A program made the translations under genes and the position numbers. Positions 51,843 through 60,133 of a stretch of DNA of 64,000 nt are shown one piece after another. This DNA is from CG2-30-46-19 sp034414555 (GTDB lineage: Bacteria; Chloroflexota; Dehalococcoidia; GIF9; AB-539-J10), in contig DAOUMA010000005.1 in NCBI GenBank assembly GCA_034414555.1, positions 60,323-124,322 on the forward strand, given 5' to 3'. Every line of letters starts with the position of its first letter. Positions within the stretch are counted from its first letter, which is position 1. The notes beneath the pieces are model-generated. The model saw only the letters and a program-made list of their open reading frames with translations, made no database searches and was not told the origin of the DNA.

Positions 51843-52673
51843 TTACCATTCCTCCTTTAAGCCAGGGAGCTTCTCACGGTCGATAAGGCTTATGGCATCT
51901 TGCGGGCAGGCGTAGGTACATACCCCACAACCGAAGCAACGCGTCATATCGATATTTGACTTTTTCGTGGTAACCTCCATTTTTATGGCCCCAAATTGGC
52001 ATCGTTGTACACAAGTTCCACATCCTGTGCATTCCTCATAATTTAACTTTGCTACTTGATGTCCTTTTAGCAGGAAGGGCTTTATACCATAGTCCAACCT
52101 CATCCTTATAGCAAGACAATCAGGATAATCACAAAGGCAAATGCCGCCAATATAGGGGGTGCCGAAAGTCATTATTGTTATGACCATTCCCCGCTTATGC
52201 CAGTGTTCAATATGTTCTTTTGCCTCTTCAGTGGAGAGAAACTCCACACCACCTTTGTACCTCTCCGGCCACTCCTCCCAGCGAAACATCCCGACACCTA
52301 ATCCAAGACAGGAACGGGGGCGCTGTTCCCCATCCTCCAAAGTCGCTCGGGTAGTCCTCCGGCAGATGCAATCAATCCTGGCTATCGGATGAGCTATCTC
52401 GACCATTTTCTTGGCATCCTCCAGGGATACAACCTGTCCACTCATTGTTTCGTGGAACTTTGAGTATCCTTCTCTCATCTTTTCAAAAGCTTCGGGGTTA
52501 TCTTTTAGCTCTATCAATGGTTTATAGTAAAAAGCTCCCTGGAGCTCAACCAGGGTTATTGGTTCCTTTTCCTTCTCCTTCTCCACTTTCTTGTATAATG
52601 GCCTGGCATAGTTCTCTGGATTCAGGTACCACCGACCACCGTTATCTCCATATTTTTCACATAATTCACACAT
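51843..52673 (-). CDS. 4Fe-4S binding protein of an unknown redox operon
   Basis: About 276 aa. The C-terminus holds two 4Fe-4S cluster motifs (CTGCGTCVQRCQFGAI and CFGCGVCTYACPQDAI). Upstream there are more Cys clusters: CELCEKYGDN at the start, CICRRTTRA, CLGLGVG and CLCDYPDCLAIR, suggesting additional metal or cluster sites. The ATG at 52673 is chosen because AAGGAG lies 9 nt before it. The exact function is unknown; it may be an electron-transfer partner of an unlisted enzyme. It heads the operon. Confidence 0.82.
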   Translation of the reverse strand: MCELCEKYGDNGGRWYLNPENYARPLYKKVEKEKEKEPITLVELQGAFYYKPLIELKDNPEAFEKMREGYSKFHETMSGQVVSLEDAKKMVEIAHPIARIDCICRRTTRATLEDGEQRPRSCLGLGVGMFRWEEWPERYKGGVEFLSTEEAKEHIEHWHKRGMVITIMTFGTPYIGGICLCDYPDCLAIRMRLDYGIKPFLLKGHQVAKLNYEECTGCGTCVQRCQFGAIKMEVTTKKSNIDMTRCFGCGVCTYACPQDAISLIDREKLPGLKEEW

Positions 52674-52775
52674 GCTTTTGCTCCTTATCGTGAATTTCCA
52701 CAAAAGTGGTACGCTTTGAAGTCAGATTTTCCAAGGATTGTTGCTTGAAAGCACGAAGGTAAACAGAATTCTTCA

Positions 52776-53867
52776 TCAAACATTAAACAAGAAGGTAATT
52801 ATATCTCCGTCCTTGACAACATAGTTTTTTCCTTCTGTTCTGAGCATGCCCTTTTTCCTTGCCTCAGCTAGGCTGCCGCACCTCTGTAAATCATTGTAGC
52901 TGATCACCTCAGCCCGGATGAATCCTCTTTCCATATCAGAATGGACTTTACCTGCTGCCTGTGGTGCTAAAGTACCGCCGGGAATAGCCCAGGCTTTTAA
53001 CTCTGCCGAGGCCGTGGTAAAAAAGGAAATTAATCCCAGAATGTGGTAGGAAAGAGCGACAATTCGATTTAGTGCGGATGCAGTTAGCCCCATCGATTCA
53101 CGGAATTCCGCAGCTTCAGCATCGCTGAGCTGAGCTAGTTCCATCTCCAGCTTTCCACACAAGGCTACTGTAGCAAATTGGGGGTAGAGAGAATTCGTGT
53201 CCTTTTCTAGCACAGCAGCTCGTGGTATCTGTTCTTCTCCCATGTTGAGAATAACCATCATGGGTTTAGCGGTGAGGAATTGGTAATTGGACAGCGTCTT
53301 TAGTTCTTCTTTAGTGATATTCTGTTGTCTTATTGGTATATCCTTTTCCAAACCTGCCTTTATTTTTTGTAGTAAAAGTTGCTCCTTCAAATATGTTTCC
53401 CGCTCCGAAGCTTTAGCTCCTTTTAACTCTGCTTCTAGTTTCTCCAGTCTCCGTTCAATTATAGCTAGATCAGAGAAGGCAAGCTCTAAATCCAGGTTAG
53501 CTATATCGCGCTTAGAGTCTACCTTTCCCTCCGGGTGGGGAAGTTTTTCGTCTTCAAAAATGCGAACTACCTGAAGCAAAGCATCAGCAGTAGTCAGGTA
53601 ATTTAAAAATTCTCCTTCTATTCCCCCGCCCCGGTGTGAAGATTTGGGCAGGCCGGCAATATCTACATAGGTGACTTCAGCCGGAACGGTTTTCTTAGGA
53701 TGAAATATATTTTGAAGTACCTCTAACCGTGAATCGAATACCTTGGTTGTTCCTACATTAGGGGTCAGCGACGAGGAGTAGGCGGCAACTTCAGCCTGCG
53801 CTTTGACCAGAGCGTTAAAAATGGTCGTTTTGCCACTCTTGGGTAGCCCCACAACGGCAACTTTCAT
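52776..53867 (-). CDS. ychF: Redox-regulated ATPase YchF
   Basis: A P-loop ATPase of the Obg/YchF group that binds ribosomes. The 363 aa have GLPKSGKTTIFNALVKAQAE (P-loop), DIAGLPKSSHRGGGIEGEFL (G3), NMGEEQIP (the G4-like position) and the C-terminal TGS domain ending TEGKNYVVKDGDIITFLF. TAAAAT ends 6 nt before the ATG, so translation may be leaderless. holA lies divergently 74 nt away. Confidence 0.95.
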   Translation of the reverse strand: MKVAVVGLPKSGKTTIFNALVKAQAEVAAYSSSLTPNVGTTKVFDSRLEVLQNIFHPKKTVPAEVTYVDIAGLPKSSHRGGGIEGEFLNYLTTADALLQVVRIFEDEKLPHPEGKVDSKRDIANLDLELAFSDLAIIERRLEKLEAELKGAKASERETYLKEQLLLQKIKAGLEKDIPIRQQNITKEELKTLSNYQFLTAKPMMVILNMGEEQIPRAAVLEKDTNSLYPQFATVALCGKLEMELAQLSDAEAAEFRESMGLTASALNRIVALSYHILGLISFFTTASAELKAWAIPGGTLAPQAAGKVHSDMERGFIRAEVISYNDLQRCGSLAEARKKGMLRTEGKNYVVKDGDIITFLFNV

Positions 53868-53873
53868 ATGTAT

Positions 53874-53879
53874 ATTTTA
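53874..53879 (-). promoter_or_regulatory. Putative -10 element of ychF, leaderless type
   Basis: TAAAAT on the minus strand, followed by ATACAT and then the ychF ATG: the same 6-nt spacing seen for smpB, hisA, the histidine kinase and mtaB. No clear -35 hexamer. Confidence 0.4.
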
Positions 53880-53941
53880 CCATAACTTTGGATTTACCCT
53901 TGATAACCGAGATATTTAGTTCCGTGATAAAATGCAAAGGG

Positions 53942-54976
53942 ATGTTTTATATCTTTTATGGAGAAGACGATTTCTCTATTCACCAAGCTTTGAGTGAGGT
54001 CAAGGAGGGTCTGGGTGATGTGGGAATGCTGGCAATTAACACTGTCAGCCTGGATGGCGAGCATTTGACCTTGAATGAGCTCAGGCATAACTGCGATACT
54101 GCTCCTTTCCTATCATCCTATCGTTTGGTGGTGGTTAAAGGTTTGCTCAAGCGTTTTGAACCAAGAAGAGGAGAGCTGCGCTCTGGCAGCCGTGCTGCTA
54201 CTAAAACTAAGGATAAGTTGCCGGAATGGGAAAATCTGGCTTCTTATGTTACGGGAATGACGCCAACCACGGTATTGGTACTAATTGATGGTAAGTTGAG
54301 CAAACAAAACTCTTTATTGGAGGAGCTTTCACCTTTGGCTGAATTGAGGATTTTCTCTCAACTGAGAGGCGGGAGATTAACAGCTTGGATACAGCAGCGG
54401 GTAAATAAAAAGAATGGCAGCATTACACCTGAGGCAGCGAGCTTGCTTGCTCAGCTTATCGGCGGAGACTTATGGTCAATGAGCAGTGAAGTAGATAAGC
54501 TTCTTCTTTATGCTCACGGGCGCAGTATTGAAGAGGATGACGTCAGACGATTGGTGAGCTATGCCCAGGAAGCCAATATCTTTACTCTGGTGGATGCTGT
54601 GCTCGAAGGGCAACCTGAAATGGCCCACAGGATGCTCCATCAATTCTATCGCGAAGGAGCTCCGCTAACTTATGTTTTAGTCATGCTTACCAGGCAGTTT
54701 CGCTTGATAATACAGGTTAAGGAATTGAGTTCACAACTGTCAGCAAGACAAATCCAGGCTAAATTAGGCTTGAAAAGTTACGGTCTGGATAAGACGCTTA
54801 ACCAGGCAAAATCATATGATTTTGACCGTGTAAAGCAAGCATATAACAAGCTTTTAGAAACTGATATAGATATCAAGACGGGTAAATATAATGACCAGGT
54901 TGCCCTTGAGTTACTGGTGACCGAGTTGTGCTATAGCAAAGGGGGGCACTCTAACAACGTTGTAAAAAGATATTAA
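53942..54976 (+). CDS. holA: DNA polymerase III subunit delta
   Basis: Clamp-loader subunit that opens the sliding clamp. About 344 aa: FYIFYGEDDFSIHQALSEVK at the start, LVVVKGLLKR and WIQQRVNKKNGSITPEAASL, then VDAVLEGQPEMAHRMLHQFY. The ATG at 53942 gives the usual MFYIFYGED start. A frame extends upstream to 53888, with no family match there. The stop overlaps the convergent mscS stop by 4 nt. Confidence 0.92.
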   Translation: MFYIFYGEDDFSIHQALSEVKEGLGDVGMLAINTVSLDGEHLTLNELRHNCDTAPFLSSYRLVVVKGLLKRFEPRRGELRSGSRAATKTKDKLPEWENLASYVTGMTPTTVLVLIDGKLSKQNSLLEELSPLAELRIFSQLRGGRLTAWIQQRVNKKNGSITPEAASLLAQLIGGDLWSMSSEVDKLLLYAHGRSIEEDDVRRLVSYAQEANIFTLVDAVLEGQPEMAHRMLHQFYREGAPLTYVLVMLTRQFRLIIQVKELSSQLSARQIQAKLGLKSYGLDKTLNQAKSYDFDRVKQAYNKLLETDIDIKTGKYNDQVALELLVTELCYSKGGHSNNVVKRY

Positions 54977-55884
54977 GACGTCTTCCTCTTCCTGGTAGCT
55001 GTGGCTTTCCTGAATGGCTGCTTAGCCTCTTCCATTTCGGGGATAGCATTGCCAAAGTAAACTTTGGTATGAGGCCATGGAATCTCAATTCCTTCAGCAT
55101 CGAATGTTCTCTTAAGCCGCAGCCTTAACTCACCCATTACATCCCATTGCCTTATTGGTTTGGTATCCCCCAGTATTTTAATGTCGATGCCGGAATCGCC
55201 GAGATTATCTACTCTGAGCACCTGTGGAGTGGTAACAAAGTCTGCCTTCCATTTGGGGTCTTCAGCCATTTCCGTGCACACTCTATTTATGACCTTGATA
55301 ACACGGTCAAGGTCCTCTCCATAAGCCACTGAGATGTTCAGGTTTACTCTGGAATACCCCTTGGTAAAATTGCTGGCTGTTTTAATTTCGCCGTTAGGAA
55401 TGGAATGAACTATGCCGTCCAGGTCTCTGAGGATGGTACGGCGTAGGCCCATTTCCTCAACCAGGCCGGCAATGCCGCCGACCCTAACCACATCACCGAT
55501 ATCATATTGGTCCTCTAACAGGATAAAAATACCGCTGAGGTAATCGCGGATTAAGCTTTGGGCGCCGAAGCCGACAGCGATACCTACAACGCCAAGCCCG
55601 GCCAGAACCGCAGTGATATTTATTCCGAATTCGGGGAGGATAGTGAATAGCGCCAAAATTACAATTATGATTAAGCCTATTTTTATCAACATTGAAGATA
55701 GGGTGTCGCTTCTCTTTTTTATATCTTCCTCAAGCCTCCCCTTCATATGTTGTGCCATCGTCTGCTTGATTATCAGTGGAATGAGACGGCGCAGCACAAA
55801 GTAGGCAACAGCAGCGATAACAATGACGATTAGAATGCTGACCCCGCTATTCTTAAGCCAGTCTATAGTAAATATGTCCGACAT
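54973..55884 (-). CDS. Small-conductance mechanosensitive channel (MscS family)
   Basis: A 303-aa MscS-type channel that releases solutes when membrane tension rises. Three membrane helices (about 12-32, 65-85, 90-115) precede the pore-lining GLGVVGIAVGFGAQSLIRDY. The beta domain follows (YDIGDVVRVGGIAGLVEEMG, then RRTILRDLDGIVHSIPNGEI) and an alpha-beta C-terminal domain. Release of osmolytes such as mannosylglycerate on downshock would fit, but the genes are not adjacent. GGGG precedes the ATG. Confidence 0.93.
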   Translation of the reverse strand: MSDIFTIDWLKNSGVSILIVIVIAAVAYFVLRRLIPLIIKQTMAQHMKGRLEEDIKKRSDTLSSMLIKIGLIIIVILALFTILPEFGINITAVLAGLGVVGIAVGFGAQSLIRDYLSGIFILLEDQYDIGDVVRVGGIAGLVEEMGLRRTILRDLDGIVHSIPNGEIKTASNFTKGYSRVNLNISVAYGEDLDRVIKVINRVCTEMAEDPKWKADFVTTPQVLRVDNLGDSGIDIKILGDTKPIRQWDVMGELRLRLKRTFDAEGIEIPWPHTKVYFGNAIPEMEEAKQPFRKATATRKRKTS

Positions 55885-55957
55885 ATTTGTTACCCCGTCT
55901 ATGAGGTGACTATATGTTTATCATAGAATTTGCTGAGGTTGCAAATTTCAGTCAGCG

Positions 55958-57544
55958 TTATAACTTGATTGGCGCCCCAATTCTGGGTATACGAACCTGC
56001 CGGGCAGAGCCGAGCTTGCTGGCAAAAAACCTGGGATGTTCTGTGTGTATCGGGATAACAACCCCGGGATTTATAGTCTCCACGAGCTCCAGTATCTCTG
56101 GACCTGAAGCATGTCCGGAACTGTGAAGGCCTTGTTCACCTGCCGCCACTTTGCCGGTCTTTGCGCTGGGAATACCCACGGGTAGAAGTTTGAAATGTGC
56201 CAGCCATTGTTTTAATCTTTTAACATCAATGCGCTGCTCTTCGTCGAATGCCTCGCTCGAAGAATAAATATAAATGCCGCCTTCATCGGGGCAGATATCA
56301 ATTAACTTGTTAATATCCCAAAAACTGAAGCAGAGGATGTAATCCCTCTGGGCGCATCTAATATCCTCGGGTTGGACACATTTCCCTTTCTTTCTGTACT
56401 GAGTGTATAAATCCTTTTCCCAATCTACAGCACTTTTTGCTTCGGTATATAAGGTAATTGTCTCGTCTTCAACAGGGTCAGGAACTTCGTTCATTACCAG
56501 ATGGACAGATTGTAACAGGTAGGCATCTCTGGGCAGTATTACCAGCTTTCGATTGCATTGCTTAGCAACATCTCGGAATGTGAGTAGCCTTTCCAGATTT
56601 CGAGGTCCGAAGTCAGCTATTATTAGTTTACCTTGAGCCTGCATTGCTTTTTGAAGAGCATTTTTAACGACCATTTCCTCGGTGATAACGCGGCCTTCTT
56701 CCGTGATGTTTGTTCCTTCACAGAGTAGAGCAATAGGATGAAGGGCTCTTGCCTCGATGATAAATTTTCGGGTCACATATCCCATTTTGCCATGCAGCCG
56801 CAGGTCACCGGTATAGACTATCCAACCCTGGCTTGTCTTGACCGCAAAGGCAGTCGCTCCATATATAGAATGGTCAACAGGGAAGCATCTGATTTCCACA
56901 TTACCAATGCCGGTAATGGGTATCGGCTGCTTGGACTCTATCTTCCTGCGGGTAGGAGATTTTTGCCAGAATTTATTGGCTTCGGGGGGTATTAACTTTG
57001 CATCGGCGAGACAAAATTGCCTTTGAATCGCACGAAATTGCTGATAATCACTGGGGGTGAACCGATGTTCTGGTTCTTTTCCTTCTCGAGGTATGGTATA
57101 ACATACCTCTTTTTCAAAGTCTCCCCTACTTGAATCCTGGATTGCCTTGACCAGAAACGCTGTGGTCGCACTACAGACAATAGGGATGTCAGGATGTAGA
57201 AAAGATATGTGCCCGCTATGGTCAAGGTGAGCATGGGTGAGTAGCACCGCATCCAGATGTATTTCTCTAATCCTGGTCTGTGATATCACCCTGTCCCATA
57301 TGTTTTCCCAGGGTGGTTCAAGGTCTTTGCGATATATCCCTTTGAGGGGAGGGAGAAGACCTATTTCAAATAAATCGACTACTCCTCTTGCAGTTCGGGG
57401 TTTTAAATATTCCTCGAAGTATTTAGACCAGAGGTGGTAATTAATGCCAAAGTCAAAAGATATAACAGTGTTATCAGCCTCGAGTAGAATCTTGTTTCCG
57501 CCGATTGTTCCGGCACCACCATAAACTGTGATGCTTGCTGCCAA
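55958..57544 (-). CDS. RNase J-like metallo-beta-lactamase hydrolase
   Basis: A 528-aa beta-CASP-type hydrolase. Metal-binding motif LTHAHLDHSGHISFL, VDHSIYGATAFAV, YTGDLRLHG and a late SSGHASGPEILELVETINPG with VIPIHTEHP. The pattern matches RNase J and related nucleases, but large stretches differ from RNase J proper (it lacks the usual C-terminal domain). The start is MAASITVYGGAGTIGGNKIL. Function as an RNA nuclease is inferred. It stands alone between mscS and the DUF5679 gene. Confidence 0.85.
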   Translation of the reverse strand: MAASITVYGGAGTIGGNKILLEADNTVISFDFGINYHLWSKYFEEYLKPRTARGVVDLFEIGLLPPLKGIYRKDLEPPWENIWDRVISQTRIREIHLDAVLLTHAHLDHSGHISFLHPDIPIVCSATTAFLVKAIQDSSRGDFEKEVCYTIPREGKEPEHRFTPSDYQQFRAIQRQFCLADAKLIPPEANKFWQKSPTRRKIESKQPIPITGIGNVEIRCFPVDHSIYGATAFAVKTSQGWIVYTGDLRLHGKMGYVTRKFIIEARALHPIALLCEGTNITEEGRVITEEMVVKNALQKAMQAQGKLIIADFGPRNLERLLTFRDVAKQCNRKLVILPRDAYLLQSVHLVMNEVPDPVEDETITLYTEAKSAVDWEKDLYTQYRKKGKCVQPEDIRCAQRDYILCFSFWDINKLIDICPDEGGIYIYSSSEAFDEEQRIDVKRLKQWLAHFKLLPVGIPSAKTGKVAAGEQGLHSSGHASGPEILELVETINPGVVIPIHTEHPRFFASKLGSARQVRIPRIGAPIKL

Positions 57545-57713
57545 AATTAACCCTTCCGCTATGCTGGCTCAATACTCATAGTCAATTGCAAATTTCCCGA
57601 TAATTCTCCCGGCAGATATGGCGGCGGGGAGCCAATATCCACCTTACCTCCCATCAAGGGAGAGGAATTTTATCCGGGATTATGCGGTTAACTATAGTTT
57701 AGCAGAATGACAG

Positions 57714-57745
57714 AATGCCAGGCAATAACAAAATTACCTGGCATT
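57714..57745. terminator. Hairpin in the 57.5-57.9 kb gap, possible terminator
   Basis: AATGCCAGG (57714-57722) and CCTGGCATT (57737-57745) are perfectly complementary with a 14-nt loop. No T-run of note follows on the plus strand. The rest of 57545-57915 shows no gene I can support. Confidence 0.4.
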
Positions 57746-57915
57746 CACAATCACAATACTGTTATAAGCAGTCCGCCCTCTAGGGATATCAAGGATAAAA
57801 CAGGAATAGTAAACATCCCCTTCCCGCTTTGCTGATAAAACCAGCAAACTCAGGCTAACAAGGAACTCAGCCTTGTTTTAGTCTCTAATCTTCTAGACCA
57901 GAGAAATAACTCGGC

Positions 57916-58059
57916 TTAACCCTTGCCAATGCGGAATACTTTTGTGCCGCAGTGGGGGCAAACGCCCTGTATTGCCGGACGCTTGTTTTTGAGGGTGATG
58001 CTCCTTGGGTTCCTGATCTCAACCTTCCTTCGGCACTTTACGCAATAAGCTGTAGCCAT
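57916..58059 (-). CDS. DUF5679 zinc-ribbon protein
   Basis: A 47-aa protein with two cysteine pairs: AYCVKCRRKVEI and VCPHCGTKVFRIGKG, with a central ITLKNKRPAIQG. This matches DUF5679, a small zinc-ribbon family resembling topoisomerase zinc domains, of unknown function. AAGGAGG precedes the ATG at 58059. It lies between the RNase J-like gene and lepA. Confidence 0.85.
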   Translation of the reverse strand: MATAYCVKCRRKVEIRNPRSITLKNKRPAIQGVCPHCGTKVFRIGKG

Positions 58060-58164
58060 GTTTTAACCCTCCTTCTTTATTACTTTTCCTAGCTAGCAGA
58101 ATAACAAACCTATAATTTGTATGTCAATAGGTAAAGTGCCAAAAAGTCAAACAAATTACCAAAT

Positions 58165-59988
58165 TTAATCCCTTTTTAGCATTGTGATGAAGGCTTCCTG
58201 GGGGATTTCCACTTGTCCTATCTTCTTTAATCGCTTTTTACCTTCGGCTTGTTTTTCCAGGAGTTTGCGTTTGCGGGTGACATCGCCTCCGTAACACTTG
58301 GCAAGGACATTTTTTCTTAAAGCCTTTACAGTTTCTCGGGCAATTATTTTCCCATCAACTGCTGCCTGGATGGCTACATCAAATAGCTGTCTCGGGATAA
58401 GCTCTCTAAGTTTTTTGACCAATGCTCTTCCTGCGGTGAAGGCTTGGTCGGCATGGATGATACGAGACAACGCGTCGATAGGCTGATTGTTGACCAGAAT
58501 TTCTAATTTTACTAAACGGGACGGGCGATATTCGGCAAATGTGTAGTCTAAAGAGGCATAACCCTGGCTGCATGATTTGAGGCGGTCATGAAAGTCAACC
58601 AGAATAGCACTCAGTGGAATATCATACTTTAGTATAACTTGCTTCCAAATTGGGTTGCCTTCTTCTTTGTTTTCCCCTAAATATTCCATTTGTTGAAATT
58701 GCCCCTCATATAATGGCACCAACTCCATTACCGCGCCAATGTATTTGTTTGGGGTAACGATGCGGGCAGATATCCAGGGCTCACGAATTTCTTTGATTTC
58801 ATAGGGTGGCGGCAGCCTTGCTGGGTTATCCACCATAGCTATCGTGCCATCCCTTTTATCTAGTTGATATGCTATATTGGGAGTGGTGAGCAATAGCTGC
58901 AATCCATATTCTCTTTCCAGGCGCTCTCGGACAATATCCACCTGCAATAAACCCAGAAATCCGCAGCGAAATCCCGGTCCCAGTGTGTTACTGCTCTCCG
59001 GTTCGTAGGATAGCGAGGCATCGCTCAACTTAAGCTTATCCAATGCGTCACGAAGACGGTGGTAATCCTTTGTTTCTATAGGATAAAGTCCGGCAAAGAC
59101 CATCGGTTTTGCCGGGCGATAGCCGGGCAAAGGTTGAGAAGCAGGATTATGAGTTGCGGTAATTGTGTCGCCTACCTGGCAATCATTGGCATTCTTTAGC
59201 CCGGTAGCGATATAGCCCACCTCCCCGGCGTCCAGAATTGGTAGTGGTGACATTTCCGGCGTGAAAATACCAACTTCTAATGCCTCGGATAATTTACCGG
59301 TGGACATTAATTTTAATTGCTCACCCGCTGAGATATTGCCATCAACAATTCTGATGAAGGCGACAATGCCCTTATAGGGGTCATATTTGGAGTCGAAGAT
59401 TAACGCTCTTAGCGGGGCATCTTGGTTTCTCTGTGGTGGTGGTATTCGTTCAATGACAGCTTGCATAACTTTGTCTATTCCGGTACCTTGCTTGGCGGAA
59501 GCGAAGATAATTTCTTTTTCATCAAATCCTAAACTGCTTTTCAATGCTTCAGCTACCTCCTCCGGCTGGGCGTTGGTCAAGTCAATCTTGTTAATCACCG
59601 GGATAAGGCGGAGGTTATGCTCCATGGCAATTGAGAGGTTAGCTAAGGTTTGAGCTTGAATTCCTTGCGAGGCATCGACTATCAAAATAGCGCCTTCCAC
59701 AGCAGCTAAACTGCGTGATACTTCATAGGTGAAATCGACATGCCCCGGTGTATCAATCAGATTTAGTTGGTATTGTTTACCATCGGGCGCGTCATAGTTC
59801 ATGCGCACTGCCTTGGCTTTGATAGTGATTTTCCTTTCTCTCTCCAGCTCCATTTGGTCCAGGAACTGTTCCTGCATTCGCCATTCCGGTATGGTCTTGG
59901 TCATCTCTAGCAGGCGATCGACCAGGGTTGACTTGCCGTGGTCAATATGGGCAATGACGCAGAAGTTTCTAATTTGCTTTTGTTCCAT
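58165..59988 (-). CDS. lepA: Elongation factor 4 (LepA)
   Basis: A ribosome-associated GTPase affecting back-translocation and initiation. About 607 aa with GTPase motifs VIAHIDHGKSTLVDRLL (G1), DTPGHVDFTYEVSRSL (G3) and NKIDLTNAQPEEV (G4), and the LepA C-terminal domain with GGDVTRKRKLLEKQAEGKKR. The ATG at 59988 gives the usual start EQKQIRNFCVIAH. A frame to 60027 overlaps the promoter and repeat. The gene is divergent from alaS. Confidence 0.96.
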   Translation of the reverse strand: MEQKQIRNFCVIAHIDHGKSTLVDRLLEMTKTIPEWRMQEQFLDQMELERERKITIKAKAVRMNYDAPDGKQYQLNLIDTPGHVDFTYEVSRSLAAVEGAILIVDASQGIQAQTLANLSIAMEHNLRLIPVINKIDLTNAQPEEVAEALKSSLGFDEKEIIFASAKQGTGIDKVMQAVIERIPPPQRNQDAPLRALIFDSKYDPYKGIVAFIRIVDGNISAGEQLKLMSTGKLSEALEVGIFTPEMSPLPILDAGEVGYIATGLKNANDCQVGDTITATHNPASQPLPGYRPAKPMVFAGLYPIETKDYHRLRDALDKLKLSDASLSYEPESSNTLGPGFRCGFLGLLQVDIVRERLEREYGLQLLLTTPNIAYQLDKRDGTIAMVDNPARLPPPYEIKEIREPWISARIVTPNKYIGAVMELVPLYEGQFQQMEYLGENKEEGNPIWKQVILKYDIPLSAILVDFHDRLKSCSQGYASLDYTFAEYRPSRLVKLEILVNNQPIDALSRIIHADQAFTAGRALVKKLRELIPRQLFDVAIQAAVDGKIIARETVKALRKNVLAKCYGGDVTRKRKLLEKQAEGKKRLKKIGQVEIPQEAFITMLKRD

Positions 59989-59998
59989 GCAGATGTTT

Positions 59999-60027
59999 AT
60001 GCTAACATACTTGATAGCCAGTCTCAA
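59999..60027 (-). promoter_or_regulatory. Putative lepA promoter
   Basis: Minus strand: TTGAGA (60027-60022), a 17-nt spacer and TAGCAT (60004-59999), 10 nt before the lepA ATG. The expected leader is only a few nt long. The -35 box touches the edge of the repeat at 60025. Confidence 0.5.
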
Positions 60028-60111
60028 TTTGGAGAGTGTTTACTAACCTCACCCTGTTATCCTCCCTCCTTCAAAGGCGAGGGAAGAGGTTGTTAAACAA
60101 TCTCCAATTTG
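60025..60111. repeat. Dispersed inverted-repeat element, copy 2
   Basis: The arms (60025-60049 and 60087-60111) are near-perfect inverted copies containing AGGTTNNTAAACANTCTCC and CAATTTG. The interior is short (CACCCTGTTATCCTCCCTC). The same arm words occur at 32493-32664 and, partly, at 63202-63300. It lies between lepA and alaS. Confidence 0.7.
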
Positions 60112-60133
60112 TGAAGTTAGCGATAATGGAAAA

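Noticed and set aside
57545..57915. Missed gene in the 370-nt gap before the DUF5679 gene
   Set aside because: Only a hairpin and AT-rich sequence were found, no frame with family resemblance.
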